Of a DNA stretch of 64,000 bases, positions 26,574-35,909 are shown piece by piece. Below the pieces are notes generated by a model. It worked only from the letters and a program-made list of their open reading frames with translations. It did not search any database and was not told the origin of the DNA. The translations under genes and the position numbers were made by a program. The stretch's first letter is position 1. Each line of letters begins with the position of its first letter. Origin of the DNA: Paenibacillus sp. 32352 (GTDB lineage: Bacteria; Bacillota; Bacilli; Paenibacillales; NBRC-103111); contig NZ_MZNT01000001.1 of the NCBI RefSeq assembly GCF_002042965.1, positions 372,001 through 436,000 of the forward strand, given 5' to 3'.

Positions 26574-26602
26574 AGGCCTATGAGCACCTCTAGAAGTTTT
26601 TT
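26568..26602 (+). terminator. Terminator of second MarR gene
   Basis: TAGAGG (26571-26576) and CCTCTA (26587-26592) form a stem that begins with the stop codon, extended by ACTT/AAGT and followed by TTTTTT. Confidence 0.7.
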
Positions 26603-26617
26603 ACGATTATATAGATG

Positions 26618-26630
26618 CTATGGCAACTAT
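26618..26630 (+). promoter_or_regulatory. Operator-like repeat 2
   Basis: CTATGGCAACTAT is a near copy of the ATAGCAACTAT motif at 26108. It lies between the MarR gene and the truncated MFS gene. Confidence 0.45.
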
Positions 26631-26691
26631 CGTCAAGACGATTTTTTTGAACGAAGTGCCACATTTGATATTCATATACTTGCTATAGCAA

Positions 26692-26704
26692 CTAGTGCTT
26701 TGGC
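26692..26704 (+). promoter_or_regulatory. Operator-like repeat 3
   Basis: GCTATAGCAACTA repeats the same core 20 bases before the start codon of the truncated MFS gene. Confidence 0.45.
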
Positions 26705-26721
26705 AAGTAGATGGGGAGAAC

Positions 26722-26949
26722 ATGGAACAAGGCGCAAGGAAGACAGGAATATTCGATGCTGGTTATCGATCGCTGACCATCGGCATCATGTTGGCTGTGA
26801 CTACGGTAGCATTCGAGAGTTTGGCCGTTACGACCATCGGGCCTGACGTGGCACGGCAACTGAATGGCATGAACTTATACGGATGGATTTTTAGCGCTTT
26901 TTTGCTGTCCCAGCTATGGGGAACGATGGTCATCGGGCAGTCGGGATAA
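26722..26949 (+). pseudogene. Truncated MFS drug transporter (N-terminal fragment)
   Basis: Seventy-five codons from ATG 26722 (GGGGAGA seven bases upstream) end at TAA. The sequence AGYRSLTIGIMLAVTTVAFE, then LAVTTIGPDVARQLNG and YGWIFSAFLLSQLWGTMVIG, matches the first two helices of EmrB/QacA-type transporters. It stops where MFS motif A should begin. The rest of a 400-500 residue transporter is absent; the next 175 bases show no continuation in any frame. I infer a deletion of the 3' part. Ribosome binding site and operator-like sequences remain intact, which suggests recent decay. Confidence 0.75.
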
Positions 26950-27125
26950 TAATAAAAAAAACCACCCCTATCATAAAAAATGACATCCCCCGCCATACGC
27001 TTGTATCCTACAATGAATGAAGCAACAAGAAGAGGGGAGACGATCGCTGCCATACCATTTTGTAAACGGTTCCGCCGATCAGAGTCATTTCATCATGGAT
27101 TTATGAGGAAAGGGGTCAAACTGCA

Positions 27126-30100
27126 GTGAATGGTTTTATGCGTTTTAAGAAAACAACGGCGATATTATTGACCGCATTCATGGTCACCAGTTCCGGTATA
27201 TGGAATGCTCCTTCCGTATCCGCAAGCAGTTCATCCGGTGTTGACGTTCTTGATCCGGATTTTATAGCAAGTCATGGCGGTAATTTTGTCCATATCGATG
27301 CAGATCCTAACCGATCGCCCTTTGATGTTTTCGGAGAGGCATTTGGCACGGATAATCCTGTTGAGGGTGCTACCAAAACAGTAAGACAAATTCTGCCCGA
27401 AGCGGCCAGGCATGTAGAAAATATATATGACGCCGCATTGGGACAGGAAGTATTCAAAGTCGAGGTCAACGGCAATGATTGCTATACCTGTTATTTGCAT
27501 GGAACGACGTATGATCCGGCAACCGGTCAATTTACCGGCGGTAATGACGATAGACAAAGAATTGAAATCAGACCGGCTGAAGAAAGCAGGAATCTGGTAG
27601 CGGTTGAAAATGAAATCACAGCTTTTCACTGGAAGCTTAAGATCGATAAGGATATTCAGAAGCCCGACGGCTTTTTTCATATTTTCCAGTACAAGGCTTA
27701 CAATTCCTTCGGTCTAGTCGGCAACAAATTACCGCTTCACGATGTGGCAAATTACCCGAACTTCTCCAGTTCCGAGGATGGCAATCCAATATTAACGTTC
27801 ACAATATCGTCGTCGGCGACTCAGAATCTGGAGTTCCGTTATGCGGATATCGGAACGGATGCCGGGCAAGAAACGCTTGCGAGCGTGCCGCTCAACTCCG
27901 TTAAGGACAAGTGGGTCGATATTACAGTCAAAGTGCTCAACTCAGAGTATGGCTGGGTAACCATGACGATGAAGGATGCAGCGACCGGCAAAGTAATCAT
28001 GGAATATAACGATCCGAACCGGGTTCTGGATATGTGGAGACGTCCCGAGATCAAGTATAACAATCAGACCTTTGAAGGGCCTTATCCTGCTGTGTCCAAT
28101 ATGATTAACCGTCCGAAATGGGGGATTTACCGTAAAGCGGACAAATCGAACCCGAATGTCAAGGATGCCAAAATTTATCTTGCCGATATGACAGTAGCCA
28201 AGTCTGCCGTAGGCGTGTCGTCCGTAAACCTTGCCTATAATAAAAAGGCTTACAATGTGGGGACAAAAACAGGGAATGCCCTTCAGTTAGCCAACGCAAA
28301 AGCGGAGAGACTAACGGATGGCGTACAAGTGGATCCGGTGAAATATACGAACTTGACTGCCGTACCCCTGAGTAATACATCCGCCCTTGGCGACTTAAGC
28401 TGGATGGGTACCGAAAGCTCCAAAAAAGGGAATGTTATTGTTGATTTAGGGAAGAAAATGGACTTTAACCAAGTAAAGCTTTTTGCAAAAACCTTGAGAT
28501 TGAAATATGTTAATGTCTCCATCACAGATGATACGGCTGATCATGACGCAGGGGCTTTGGAATCCGTTTCGTTCACACCAGTAGATCCGTTGTATACAGA
28601 TGGGGGCAAAGATTGGACTTACTTTAACGCTGCTAATGGCGGTGGAGATGATACGGCGGATAAACAATACATCATCGATCTTGGAAAAGCCTATTCGTCC
28701 AGATATGTAAAGTTTTATTTCGAAAATGGTTCTGGCTCTAATACAGCCGGCACTACGACAGCGCAAATGACAGGTCCTCCGCGTTTAACGGAGCTGGAGA
28801 TTTATAACGCACCGCAAACGCCAAACAATGTAAAAGTAGATTACACCGGGGGTTCAGAAGCAACGATTTCATGGGATCCGGTGCCTGCTGATTATTTCGT
28901 GATTTATGATAACGGAAAACCATTCGTAGAGAATGCGGCTTCGAACAGCTTCAAGCTGACGAATTTAGATCCTGGTGCTGAGTACCAGTTTACCGTGAGA
29001 ACCGCTTATACGGATCCGTATTCGTTCAAACCGATGCTTTCCGCGGAAAGTGAGGCAAAGGTGCTGCATACGGACGGAAATCCGATCATCCCTAACCCTC
29101 CTGTATCGGTTACAGCGACAGCCGTGTCGGATAAATCGATTAACGTCAGCTGGGACGCCGTATCGGATGCGCAGAGCTACAAGGTCGTATTGGCTACGGA
29201 CGGTTATGAAAGAACTATCGCTAATGATTATAAGGATACCAGTTATACGATTAAAGACCTTTCTCCAGGCATGCCGTACCAGGTGAAGGTGTATTCGATA
29301 AGACGGGGTACTCCGTCGACAGCAGCTGCGGAAGGACAGATTATAACTACAGGGATCAGAAACCCTTCCGATAACCTATTGTTTAACAAGGAAGTTCAGT
29401 ATTCTAGAGTCTGGAACGATGATACGAGCAGCTACGGCGCAGGTAAAGCTTTGGATAACGACGTGGACAGTTCCCGCTGGGTTGCTCTCAAAGGCTCCGC
29501 ATCGGCATGGATGATGGTTGATATCGGGGAAACCACTCCGGTCAATACGTTTGAATATTACAGCTATCAGAATAAGCTGAAAAAGGTGTCTTTCTACTAT
29601 GCAACGGATGGAGAGGCGTTCACAGATCCTAACAGCAGCAAGTGGATCAAAATCGTGACCGACGATCGTGTCAGTCAAGGAAAGTACGGCAATCCGGCAA
29701 TTTCTAAAATTGCGGAGAGGATTACGATCCTTGCTCCCGTCAATGCAAGATTTATAAAATTTACGGTTGATGAAGTGGACGGAGACATTAATGTAAATGA
29801 AGTGAAGGCTTTCGGACCTATTTCCTTTGTAGGGGCATCTGCGCTAAAGGCTGTGAATAAGACAGATACCAGCGTCGATCTTAACTGGGGCGGCGCAACC
29901 ACGAACCTGCCGGCTTCGAGCTACGAGATCTATCAAGGAAACGGCAAGCTAGCAACGGTATCTGCTAATGTATATAGCTATAAGGCAACGAATCTATCGC
30001 CAAATACGGATTATGCATTCAGAGTGAGGGCTGTAAGCGAGTCTGTATATAATTCCGTATATTCCACACTGGGCGGATTGACGCTTAAAGTCACTACATT

Positions 30101-31880
30101 ACCAGCTTCGGGTACGGACCCAGGAACGACCGATCCAGGTACCACCGATCCGGGTACGACAGACCCAGGTACGACGGATCCAGGCACAACGGACCCTGGC
30201 ACGAGCGACCCAGGCACAACCGATCCCGGCACGACCGATCCGGGTACAACGGATCCAGGAACGACCGACCCAGGTACACCAGAGCCAGGTGTCATCGCGG
30301 CTCCAACTGGACTTACAGCGGTACCAAGGAACAGCCAAGTCTTTTTGTCATGGAATACGGTCAGCGGTGCGACTTACTATAACGTGAAACGCAGTATGAC
30401 GGCGGGAGGAGACTATTCTACAGTAGCTGCGAATGTAACAAACAATGTATATACAGATACCGGCTTATTGAACGGGACGAAGTATTATTACGTTGTAACG
30501 GCCGCCAATGCTAAGGGAGAAAGCATCAACTCAAGCGAAGTGTTCGTCACACCTTATGCAGTAAGCAGCGGCAGAGGCAGCAGTGGAAGCTCAGGCGGTA
30601 CTTCTGCAGGAACCGGTACTCCAAGCGTACAGCCTTCCAAGGACGGGACACAGACGGTGACACTCGATCCTGTTATGGAGAAGGCGGATGACGGCCGTTC
30701 GATTGCGAAGGTAGCTCTCGATACAACGACGCTGGCCAAAGCAATGGAGGCACTAACATCTAACGGCTCCACAGCAAGCAAATTGACCATCGAAGCAAAA
30801 CATGGTGACGCAGCGACAGCGAAATTCCAGCTTCCAGCACAGCCATTGGCGGATGCGTTGTCCAAATTACCTGCATTGATCTTGTCCGTGAAGTATGGCG
30901 ATGTTACGTATGATCTGCCGATTAGAGCGGTTGATTTTGCTGGAATGGCTAAGTCACTTGGTGTAGACATGAAGGATTTGAGTATTACAATTACGATGGA
31001 AAAGGTGAACGATACGATTCTGGGGGCCATCAAGGATAGAGCCAAGCAATCCGGCTTGACGCTCCTGTCGGGAGCAATTGATTTTCAAGTTACCATAGAG
31101 GGCAAAGGAAAATCGGCTGCAGTAAATGATTTTGGACTTCATTATGTAACCAGAACGATGAACATCGGCAAATCGGTGGACGCGAAGAAGGCAACAGCCG
31201 TGCTGTATAACCCGTCGAACGGAGAGTTCAGCTTTGTGCCTGCGATCTTTACCACTGCAGGCGGCTCCACTCAAGTGATGATCCAGCGTCCGGGCAACAG
31301 CATTTATGCAGTAGCAGAGTCCTCCAAAACCTTTGCCGATATGAGCAATCATTGGGCTAAAGCCGATGTAGAGCTGCTGGCCTCCAAGCTAGTAGTCAAA
31401 GGAATGACGGATACCGGCTTTATGCCGGATAACCGGATTACCCGCGCGGAATTTGCAGCGATCCTGGTTCGCGGGTTGGGACTTTCCGAGAACAATGCGG
31501 CCAAGTTCAACGATGTAAAGACAACCGACTGGTATGCGGGTGCGGTTGGTACAGCTGCCAAAGCAGGTCTGGTTGACGGCTTTGAGGACGGCACATTCAA
31601 ACCGGACGCTAACGTGACCCGTGAGCAAATGGCGGTCATGGTTGCAAGAGCAATGAAGATCACTACTAAGGAGCCTGATGCCGACATCAAAGCTCTGGAT
31701 AAATTCACGGATCAAACGTCTATTAGCGGATGGGCTAAGGAGGCGACGGCACAAGCTGTGAACGCGGGCATTATTAACGGGATGACGGACCGTACCTTCG
31801 TTCCGGCGGAACATGCAACAAGAGCAGAAGCCGCCGTTATGGTCAAACGCCTTCTGCAATATGCACAGTTAATGAATTAA
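27126..31880 (+). CDS. SLH-anchored surface protein with probable polysaccharide lyase domain
   Basis: This 1,584-residue protein starts at GTG 27126 (GAGGAAAGGGG upstream; ATG 27138 is an alternative). A signal peptide covers residues 1-36. Residues about 38-358 look like a concanavalin-type polysaccharide lyase (RQRIEIRPAEESRN, HWKLKI, PKWGIYRKADK, IYLADMTVAK). Then come an F5/8 C module (365-562), two Fn3 domains (563-742), a second F5/8 C module (745-897), an Fn3 domain (900-992), a (PGTTD)n linker (995-1055), a further Fn3 domain (1057-1143), an unrecognised beta domain (1160-1398) and three SLH repeats (1400-1578; MSNHWAKADVELLA, RAEFAAILVRGLG). Inferred role: a cell-surface enzyme that binds and cuts polysaccharide. 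The lyase call rests on motif resemblance only. Confidence 0.85.
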   Translation: MNGFMRFKKTTAILLTAFMVTSSGIWNAPSVSASSSSGVDVLDPDFIASHGGNFVHIDADPNRSPFDVFGEAFGTDNPVEGATKTVRQILPEAARHVENIYDAALGQEVFKVEVNGNDCYTCYLHGTTYDPATGQFTGGNDDRQRIEIRPAEESRNLVAVENEITAFHWKLKIDKDIQKPDGFFHIFQYKAYNSFGLVGNKLPLHDVANYPNFSSSEDGNPILTFTISSSATQNLEFRYADIGTDAGQETLASVPLNSVKDKWVDITVKVLNSEYGWVTMTMKDAATGKVIMEYNDPNRVLDMWRRPEIKYNNQTFEGPYPAVSNMINRPKWGIYRKADKSNPNVKDAKIYLADMTVAKSAVGVSSVNLAYNKKAYNVGTKTGNALQLANAKAERLTDGVQVDPVKYTNLTAVPLSNTSALGDLSWMGTESSKKGNVIVDLGKKMDFNQVKLFAKTLRLKYVNVSITDDTADHDAGALESVSFTPVDPLYTDGGKDWTYFNAANGGGDDTADKQYIIDLGKAYSSRYVKFYFENGSGSNTAGTTTAQMTGPPRLTELEIYNAPQTPNNVKVDYTGGSEATISWDPVPADYFVIYDNGKPFVENAASNSFKLTNLDPGAEYQFTVRTAYTDPYSFKPMLSAESEAKVLHTDGNPIIPNPPVSVTATAVSDKSINVSWDAVSDAQSYKVVLATDGYERTIANDYKDTSYTIKDLSPGMPYQVKVYSIRRGTPSTAAAEGQIITTGIRNPSDNLLFNKEVQYSRVWNDDTSSYGAGKALDNDVDSSRWVALKGSASAWMMVDIGETTPVNTFEYYSYQNKLKKVSFYYATDGEAFTDPNSSKWIKIVTDDRVSQGKYGNPAISKIAERITILAPVNARFIKFTVDEVDGDINVNEVKAFGPISFVGASALKAVNKTDTSVDLNWGGATTNLPASSYEIYQGNGKLATVSANVYSYKATNLSPNTDYAFRVRAVSESVYNSVYSTLGGLTLKVTTLPASGTDPGTTDPGTTDPGTTDPGTTDPGTTDPGTSDPGTTDPGTTDPGTTDPGTTDPGTPEPGVIAAPTGLTAVPRNSQVFLSWNTVSGATYYNVKRSMTAGGDYSTVAANVTNNVYTDTGLLNGTKYYYVVTAANAKGESINSSEVFVTPYAVSSGRGSSGSSGGTSAGTGTPSVQPSKDGTQTVTLDPVMEKADDGRSIAKVALDTTTLAKAMEALTSNGSTASKLTIEAKHGDAATAKFQLPAQPLADALSKLPALILSVKYGDVTYDLPIRAVDFAGMAKSLGVDMKDLSITITMEKVNDTILGAIKDRAKQSGLTLLSGAIDFQVTIEGKGKSAAVNDFGLHYVTRTMNIGKSVDAKKATAVLYNPSNGEFSFVPAIFTTAGGSTQVMIQRPGNSIYAVAESSKTFADMSNHWAKADVELLASKLVVKGMTDTGFMPDNRITRAEFAAILVRGLGLSENNAAKFNDVKTTDWYAGAVGTAAKAGLVDGFEDGTFKPDANVTREQMAVMVARAMKITTKEPDADIKALDKFTDQTSISGWAKEATAQAVNAGIINGMTDRTFVPAEHATRAEAAVMVKRLLQYAQLMN
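30111..30290 (+). repeat. In-frame 15-bp tandem repeat encoding PGTTD
   Basis: Ten PGT(T/S)D units and a final PGTPE unit are encoded by imperfect 15-base repeats with differing third positions. This is a coding linker of the SLH protein, not a CRISPR or satellite. Such linkers extend catalytic domains away from the wall. Confidence 0.92.
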
Positions 31881-31893
31881 CAAAGAGTTAGGG

Positions 31894-31947
31894 AACACCT
31901 TTGCCCCTCCAAACGCAATGAAGAGAGAGGGCAGAGGTGTTTTTTTG
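31894..31947 (+). terminator. Terminator of the 1,584-residue SLH gene
   Basis: AACACCTTTGCCC pairs with GGGCAGAGGTGTT (one G-T pair) and is followed by TTTTTTG, 14 bases after the stop codon. Confidence 0.88.
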
Positions 31948-32004
31948 CTTACATCCGTTATTGCTCAACCCGTGATAAGGAGGGGATGGTTATGGAAAAG
32001 ACAC

Positions 32005-32059
32005 TTGACTTTTGAACGGAAAAGATTTACCATGTTTTCACATGTAAGTGATCACTTGC
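32005..32059 (+). promoter_or_regulatory. Promoter and operator of TetR gene
   Basis: TTGACT (32005-32010) and TACCAT (32028-32033) are 17 bases apart. The dyad GTAAGTGATCACTTGC (32044-32059, perfect over AAGTGATCACTT) begins just downstream of the expected start of transcription. Confidence 0.7.
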
Positions 32060-32096
32060 ATATAAAAGAAAGGAGGAGAGCCGCATTAGCAAGGAG

Positions 32097-32672
32097 ATGA
32101 GCAGCAGTGACAGATTGCTTACGGCCGTGATCGAGCTTGTTGCCGAGAGAGGGTACAACGGCGTCTCAACCAAAGAAATTGCAGCCGCAGCCGGAGTGAA
32201 CGAAGTGACGCTGTTTCGGCTTTTTGGCAGCAAGCAAAATCTTCTGGAGACAGCCTTTCATCAGCATCATTACAGTGAAGAAATGACGAGGCTGTTTCAA
32301 GAAAAGCTTGTATGGGATTTGCACGCCGATCTGCTCTTGATCAGCCGTACCTATCACGAGGCGATGAACCGCAACCGGAAAATTATCCAGATTGCCCTTA
32401 AAGAAGGGAGTGTCTTTTCGGAGTTTCGGGAAAAAGCAAATAAACACCCTCAGAAATTGAAAGAGCTGCTGGCGAACTATTTTCAGACCATGCATGAAAA
32501 AGGAAAGCTGATCGAAGCGAATTGGGAGCTGCAGGCCTTGTCGTTTATGTGGATGAACTACGGAGCCTTCGTCAGCAATCTCCACTCGGACAGTCCGAGC
32601 TTTCCCGCAGCCCCGATGAATGCATTTATTGAGGAAAGCGTACGCACCTTTGCTAGGGCATTAACCCCCTAG
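32097..32672 (+). CDS. TetR-family regulator
   Basis: This 191-residue repressor has the HTH at residues 5-50 (RLLTAVIELVAERGYNGVS, then KEIAAAAGVNEVTLFRLFGS). The C-terminal part is helical without a recognised ligand motif. The ATG at 32097 has AAGGAG touching it, which is too close to act as a ribosome binding site. An alternative start is the ATT at 32085, four codons upstream in frame, with AGGAGG at ideal distance. The next gene is an MFS pump, and the GTAAGT-N4-ACTTGC operator occurs before both, so it is the likely repressor of the pump. Confidence 0.88.
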   Translation: MSSSDRLLTAVIELVAERGYNGVSTKEIAAAAGVNEVTLFRLFGSKQNLLETAFHQHHYSEEMTRLFQEKLVWDLHADLLLISRTYHEAMNRNRKIIQIALKEGSVFSEFREKANKHPQKLKELLANYFQTMHEKGKLIEANWELQALSFMWMNYGAFVSNLHSDSPSFPAAPMNAFIEESVRTFARALTP

Positions 32673-32691
32673 TATTATTTTTAACTGTGAT

Positions 32692-32707
32692 GTAAGTAAG
32701 TACTTGC
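32692..32707 (+). promoter_or_regulatory. TetR operator before MFS gene
   Basis: GTAAGTAAGTACTTGC keeps the GTAAGT/ACTTGC arms of the site at 32044. A TATAAT at 32724-32729 is 17 bases after TACTTG, so the operator would cover the -35 region. Confidence 0.65.
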
Positions 32708-32756
32708 ACACAAGAAATAATCATATAATAATAAACATCTGGAGGGGAAAAAGCTT

Positions 32757-34133
32757 ATGAATACGGATGTAAAGCAGCAAGGGGACTCGCTGATACGTAT
32801 CCTGATGTTTACCGTCATGCTGTCCTCGATGAGCGCTCTCATGTTTAACATTGTCCTGCCGGAAATGAGTGAGGAGTTTCAGCTTTCCATCGCTCAGGTT
32901 AGCTGGATTTCATCGGCCTATACGTTGATTTATGCCGTAGGAACGGTAACCTATGGGAAGCTGGCCGATCAATATAAGCTGAAAAGCGTCATCACCTTCG
33001 GGCTCGTCTTGTTCGGAGTCGGCTCATTGATCGGTCTGTGCTCCCAAACCTTCGTCATGGCGTTAATCGGAAGATGTATTCAGTCAGCTGGCGCGGCCGC
33101 TATTCCTGCAACGGCAATGCTGATTCCCGTACGCTATTTTGCCCCTGAACGGAGAGGGGTGGCTCTGGGGATGACGGCTACGGGGTTAGCGCTAGGCAGC
33201 GCTATTGGACCGGTCGTATCCTCCCTTATCGTGAGCGTAGCCCACTGGAGGTGGCTATTTGCCGTGCCGCTGCTCATTCTGATCACACTTCCTTTCTACC
33301 GCAAGCATCTGGGGGACGAACGGGGGACTCCAGCTCCCTTCGATTGGATAGGCGGCCTAGCCTTAGCGCTTACCGTAGTGCTGCTTTTAATCAGTGTTAC
33401 CAACGGGGGATGGTGGTTTGCGTTAGGCGGCTTGATCTCAGCGGCAGGCTTTATATGGCGAATCCACACGGTAGCCGTACCGTTCGTTCAACCGGGGTTG
33501 TTCCGGCATCAGCCGTATGCTTCAGGGGTTGTACTGGCATTTATCATCAATGGCATCGGGATGTCCCTGTACTTTATTACCCCATTGCTGCTGTCACAAG
33601 TCCATCAGCTGTCTCCTCAGTGGATCGGCATGGCGATGGTCCCGGCGGCCGTTGCATCCGCTATCTTGGGCCGCAAAGGCGGAAAGCTGGCAGATGCCAG
33701 AGGCAACGCCTTTCTTTTTAACACGGCATCCTTGCTTCTTATAGCATGCTTCCTGCTGCTCTCAGCCTTCTCAGGGATCTCCCCGTTATGGGTGTCAGCC
33801 ATTCTGATCCTCGGGAATGTAGGCCAGTCCTATATGATGATTACGATGTCCAACACCATCTCCAGAACTTTGGAGCCGAAGCAAACGGGAGTCGGCATGG
33901 GGATGTTCTCGATGCTGAACTTCATTTCACAAGCGATTGGAACAGGGGTGTACAGCACCATATTGGATATCCGGACCACACACTCCTGGAATCCGTTGAA
34001 TCTCACTCCGGGAGGCGCCATATTCAGCAATATCTTTCTCGTCCTCGGCGGGTTGCATGTGCTTATTTTCATGGCTTACTATTTTCAATATAGCGCTTCC
34101 CGTACCAGAGCAGAGGTAAGAAAACAAGGGTGA
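32757..34133 (+). CDS. MFS drug transporter, Tet(K)/Tet(L)-like
   Basis: This 458-residue protein has about 14 hydrophobic helices and the same length as the Tet(K)/Tet(L) efflux pumps. Motifs recalled from that group include NIVLPEMSEEFQLSIAQVSW, VGTVTYGKLADQYKLKSVIT (motif A), GRCIQSAGAAAIPATAML and RRGVALGMTATGLALGSAIG (motif C). It exports small molecules in exchange for protons. Resistance to tetracycline is not implied: many chromosomal members have other substrates. Start ATG 32757 has GGAGGGG upstream. TetR control is suggested by the shared operator with the preceding regulator. Confidence 0.88.
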   Translation: MNTDVKQQGDSLIRILMFTVMLSSMSALMFNIVLPEMSEEFQLSIAQVSWISSAYTLIYAVGTVTYGKLADQYKLKSVITFGLVLFGVGSLIGLCSQTFVMALIGRCIQSAGAAAIPATAMLIPVRYFAPERRGVALGMTATGLALGSAIGPVVSSLIVSVAHWRWLFAVPLLILITLPFYRKHLGDERGTPAPFDWIGGLALALTVVLLLISVTNGGWWFALGGLISAAGFIWRIHTVAVPFVQPGLFRHQPYASGVVLAFIINGIGMSLYFITPLLLSQVHQLSPQWIGMAMVPAAVASAILGRKGGKLADARGNAFLFNTASLLLIACFLLLSAFSGISPLWVSAILILGNVGQSYMMITMSNTISRTLEPKQTGVGMGMFSMLNFISQAIGTGVYSTILDIRTTHSWNPLNLTPGGAIFSNIFLVLGGLHVLIFMAYYFQYSASRTRAEVRKQG

Positions 34134-34296
34134 GTGCGGTATCGCGGCTTATAGCAGATGGGGCTGGAAAAAGGGTTCGCTGAGTCTTAAGCAAAAGACT
34201 TTGCAGGCCTCTTTTTCATTTCCAATATTTACATCGAATGTTATGATGAAAGTGCGGGTTTTCATAAGCTGAGTCTTTTTATCAAGGAGTGATGGT

Positions 34297-35052
34297 TTGC
34301 CGTTTACATTTGCTCACCCATTGTATTCGTTGCCTATTAAATACATCAGGCCCCGATATTTTAGTTTAGTAGGACTTATTCTCGGAAGCATGTCTCCGGA
34401 TTATGGGTATTTTATTGCGCTGGAGCCTTATCAAACGATAGGCCATACCCATAAGGGACTTTTATTGCAGGCGCTTCCCATAAGTGTAATCTTATTAATC
34501 CTGCTTCACCTGATAATGAAACCTTTAGCAGCCCATCTGCCTTCTGTGTTTCATCTAGATGTCAGAGCGAGCCATCTCATCCGACACTTTGATTTTCGAA
34601 ATGTGAAGAATTGGATTGTATTTGTCGTTTCCGTTGCACTCGGCTTCTATAGTCACATTTTTGTGGACGCGTTCACACATCAATCTGGTTATTTTGTTAT
34701 GAGGTATCCTGTTCTTCAAAAAACGTATGGATCCGTCCCGTTATATAAGCTGCTTCAATACGTTCTCTCTCTCATCGGTTTGGCGGCCCAGGGCTTTCTA
34801 ATAGTAGTGCTGCTAATCAAAACCCCGAATACTGCAAAAAACTTTAGAAAAATAGACTCGAAGAGAAAGCTATATTATTGGCTAGTCGTATTGATTACAG
34901 GGATAGCTGTCGTCATCGCAAAGCTGCTGTTTACTTCAAGCACCAATGTTGCAGGAATTCTTGTCGTCTCATCGATATCAGGATTTTTCATAGGGCTGAT
35001 TGCAGCGAGTGTTATTTTCGGGGGGAATAATGAAAAGAAATCACGTCGATGA
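34297..35052 (+). CDS. DUF4184-family membrane protein
   Basis: This 251-residue protein starts at TTG 34297 after AAGGAGTGATGG. The N-terminus MPFTFAHPLYSLPIKY and the following LVGLILGSMSPDYGYF are the signature of DUF4184 proteins, whose conserved His and Asp residues suggest a metal-dependent membrane enzyme related to YdjM-type hydrolases. Further conserved histidines occur in GHTHKG and GFYSHIFVDAFTH. Four or five membrane helices follow. Function is unknown. It opens the AT-rich island that runs to 39414. Confidence 0.82.
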   Translation: MPFTFAHPLYSLPIKYIRPRYFSLVGLILGSMSPDYGYFIALEPYQTIGHTHKGLLLQALPISVILLILLHLIMKPLAAHLPSVFHLDVRASHLIRHFDFRNVKNWIVFVVSVALGFYSHIFVDAFTHQSGYFVMRYPVLQKTYGSVPLYKLLQYVLSLIGLAAQGFLIVVLLIKTPNTAKNFRKIDSKRKLYYWLVVLITGIAVVIAKLLFTSSTNVAGILVVSSISGFFIGLIAASVIFGGNNEKKSRR

Positions 35053-35264
35053 AATATGGGATCAAGAAGAAAAGGAAATTTATTCATCACCTATGCCCCT
35101 GTGGACGTATCTTGGTCTCGGAAAAATCGTTTAGTTATTGAGCATGGCGGAGGACAAATATTTAAACAAGTAAGGAGACATAGAGGGATTGAAATTAGCT
35201 ATTAATAATAGCGTCTCGAGAGGAAATGGCGTTTGGACGACTGTGGTTAAGGAAGTGATATTCA

Positions 35265-35804
35265 TTGATAGAATCTATCGACTCATTAATAAGTCTAAAC
35301 GGTTTAATCTGGATGTCCTTGGTTATGTTCGTCATACACGACTTGGAGGAAATTATTTGGGTGGAGCCGGTTATCAAGAAGCATAGGAAAACCATATTAA
35401 GTCGGTTACCTAACGGGTTAAAAACAAAAGCAGAACCAATGCTGGATATAACCAGCAGCCAGTTTGCCGTTGCTGTATGGATTGAATTTATTCCTTTAAC
35501 ATTCGTAATCTATTTGGCAGCAGAGCGCGGCGAGTATTTGGGGTACTTGGCTTTTATCACGATATTTTTTATTCATGTATTTACGCATCTGGGGCAATCC
35601 CTGCTGCTTAGGATTTACACTCCGGGGGTCGTTAGTGCAGTGCTGGTTGTTCTTCCATTTACAAGCTATGTGCTGTATCGAATGACAAATGAATCGTTAG
35701 TAAGCTGGAATGAAGTGTTTGTGAGCATACCGTTTGGCTTGATCCTTATTCCTATTGTTCTGGCGGGACACAAAATTGGCAAGAAGCTGGTTGCTAGTGG
35801 GTAG
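35265..35804 (+). CDS. HXXEE domain membrane protein
   Basis: This 179-residue membrane protein starts at TTG 35265 with AAGGAAGTG upstream. The sequence shows FVIHDLEEIIWVEP (the HxxEE motif, residues about 25-30) and FFIHVFTHLGQSLLLR plus YTPGVVSAVLVVLP, the second conserved block of this family. Five hydrophobic segments are visible. The His/Glu residues in the membrane suggest metal binding or a membrane enzyme, but no function is established. It is in the same direction as its neighbours with a 210-base gap on the left. Confidence 0.82.
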   Translation: MIESIDSLISLNGLIWMSLVMFVIHDLEEIIWVEPVIKKHRKTILSRLPNGLKTKAEPMLDITSSQFAVAVWIEFIPLTFVIYLAAERGEYLGYLAFITIFFIHVFTHLGQSLLLRIYTPGVVSAVLVVLPFTSYVLYRMTNESLVSWNEVFVSIPFGLILIPIVLAGHKIGKKLVASG

Positions 35805-35909
35805 GGAGGAAGTTTTTTTAGGTTTTGATCAAGAAGTAACGTGCAGCCTGCTTTGCTTTAAACTGTCTTGCTAAAACTAAAAGTTATTTTGTATTGGAGT
35901 GTTTTACAA

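Noticed and set aside
30111-30290. Regular tandem repeats that could suggest a CRISPR array
   Set aside because: The period is 15 bases without unique spacers and the repeats encode PGTTD in frame inside the SLH protein.
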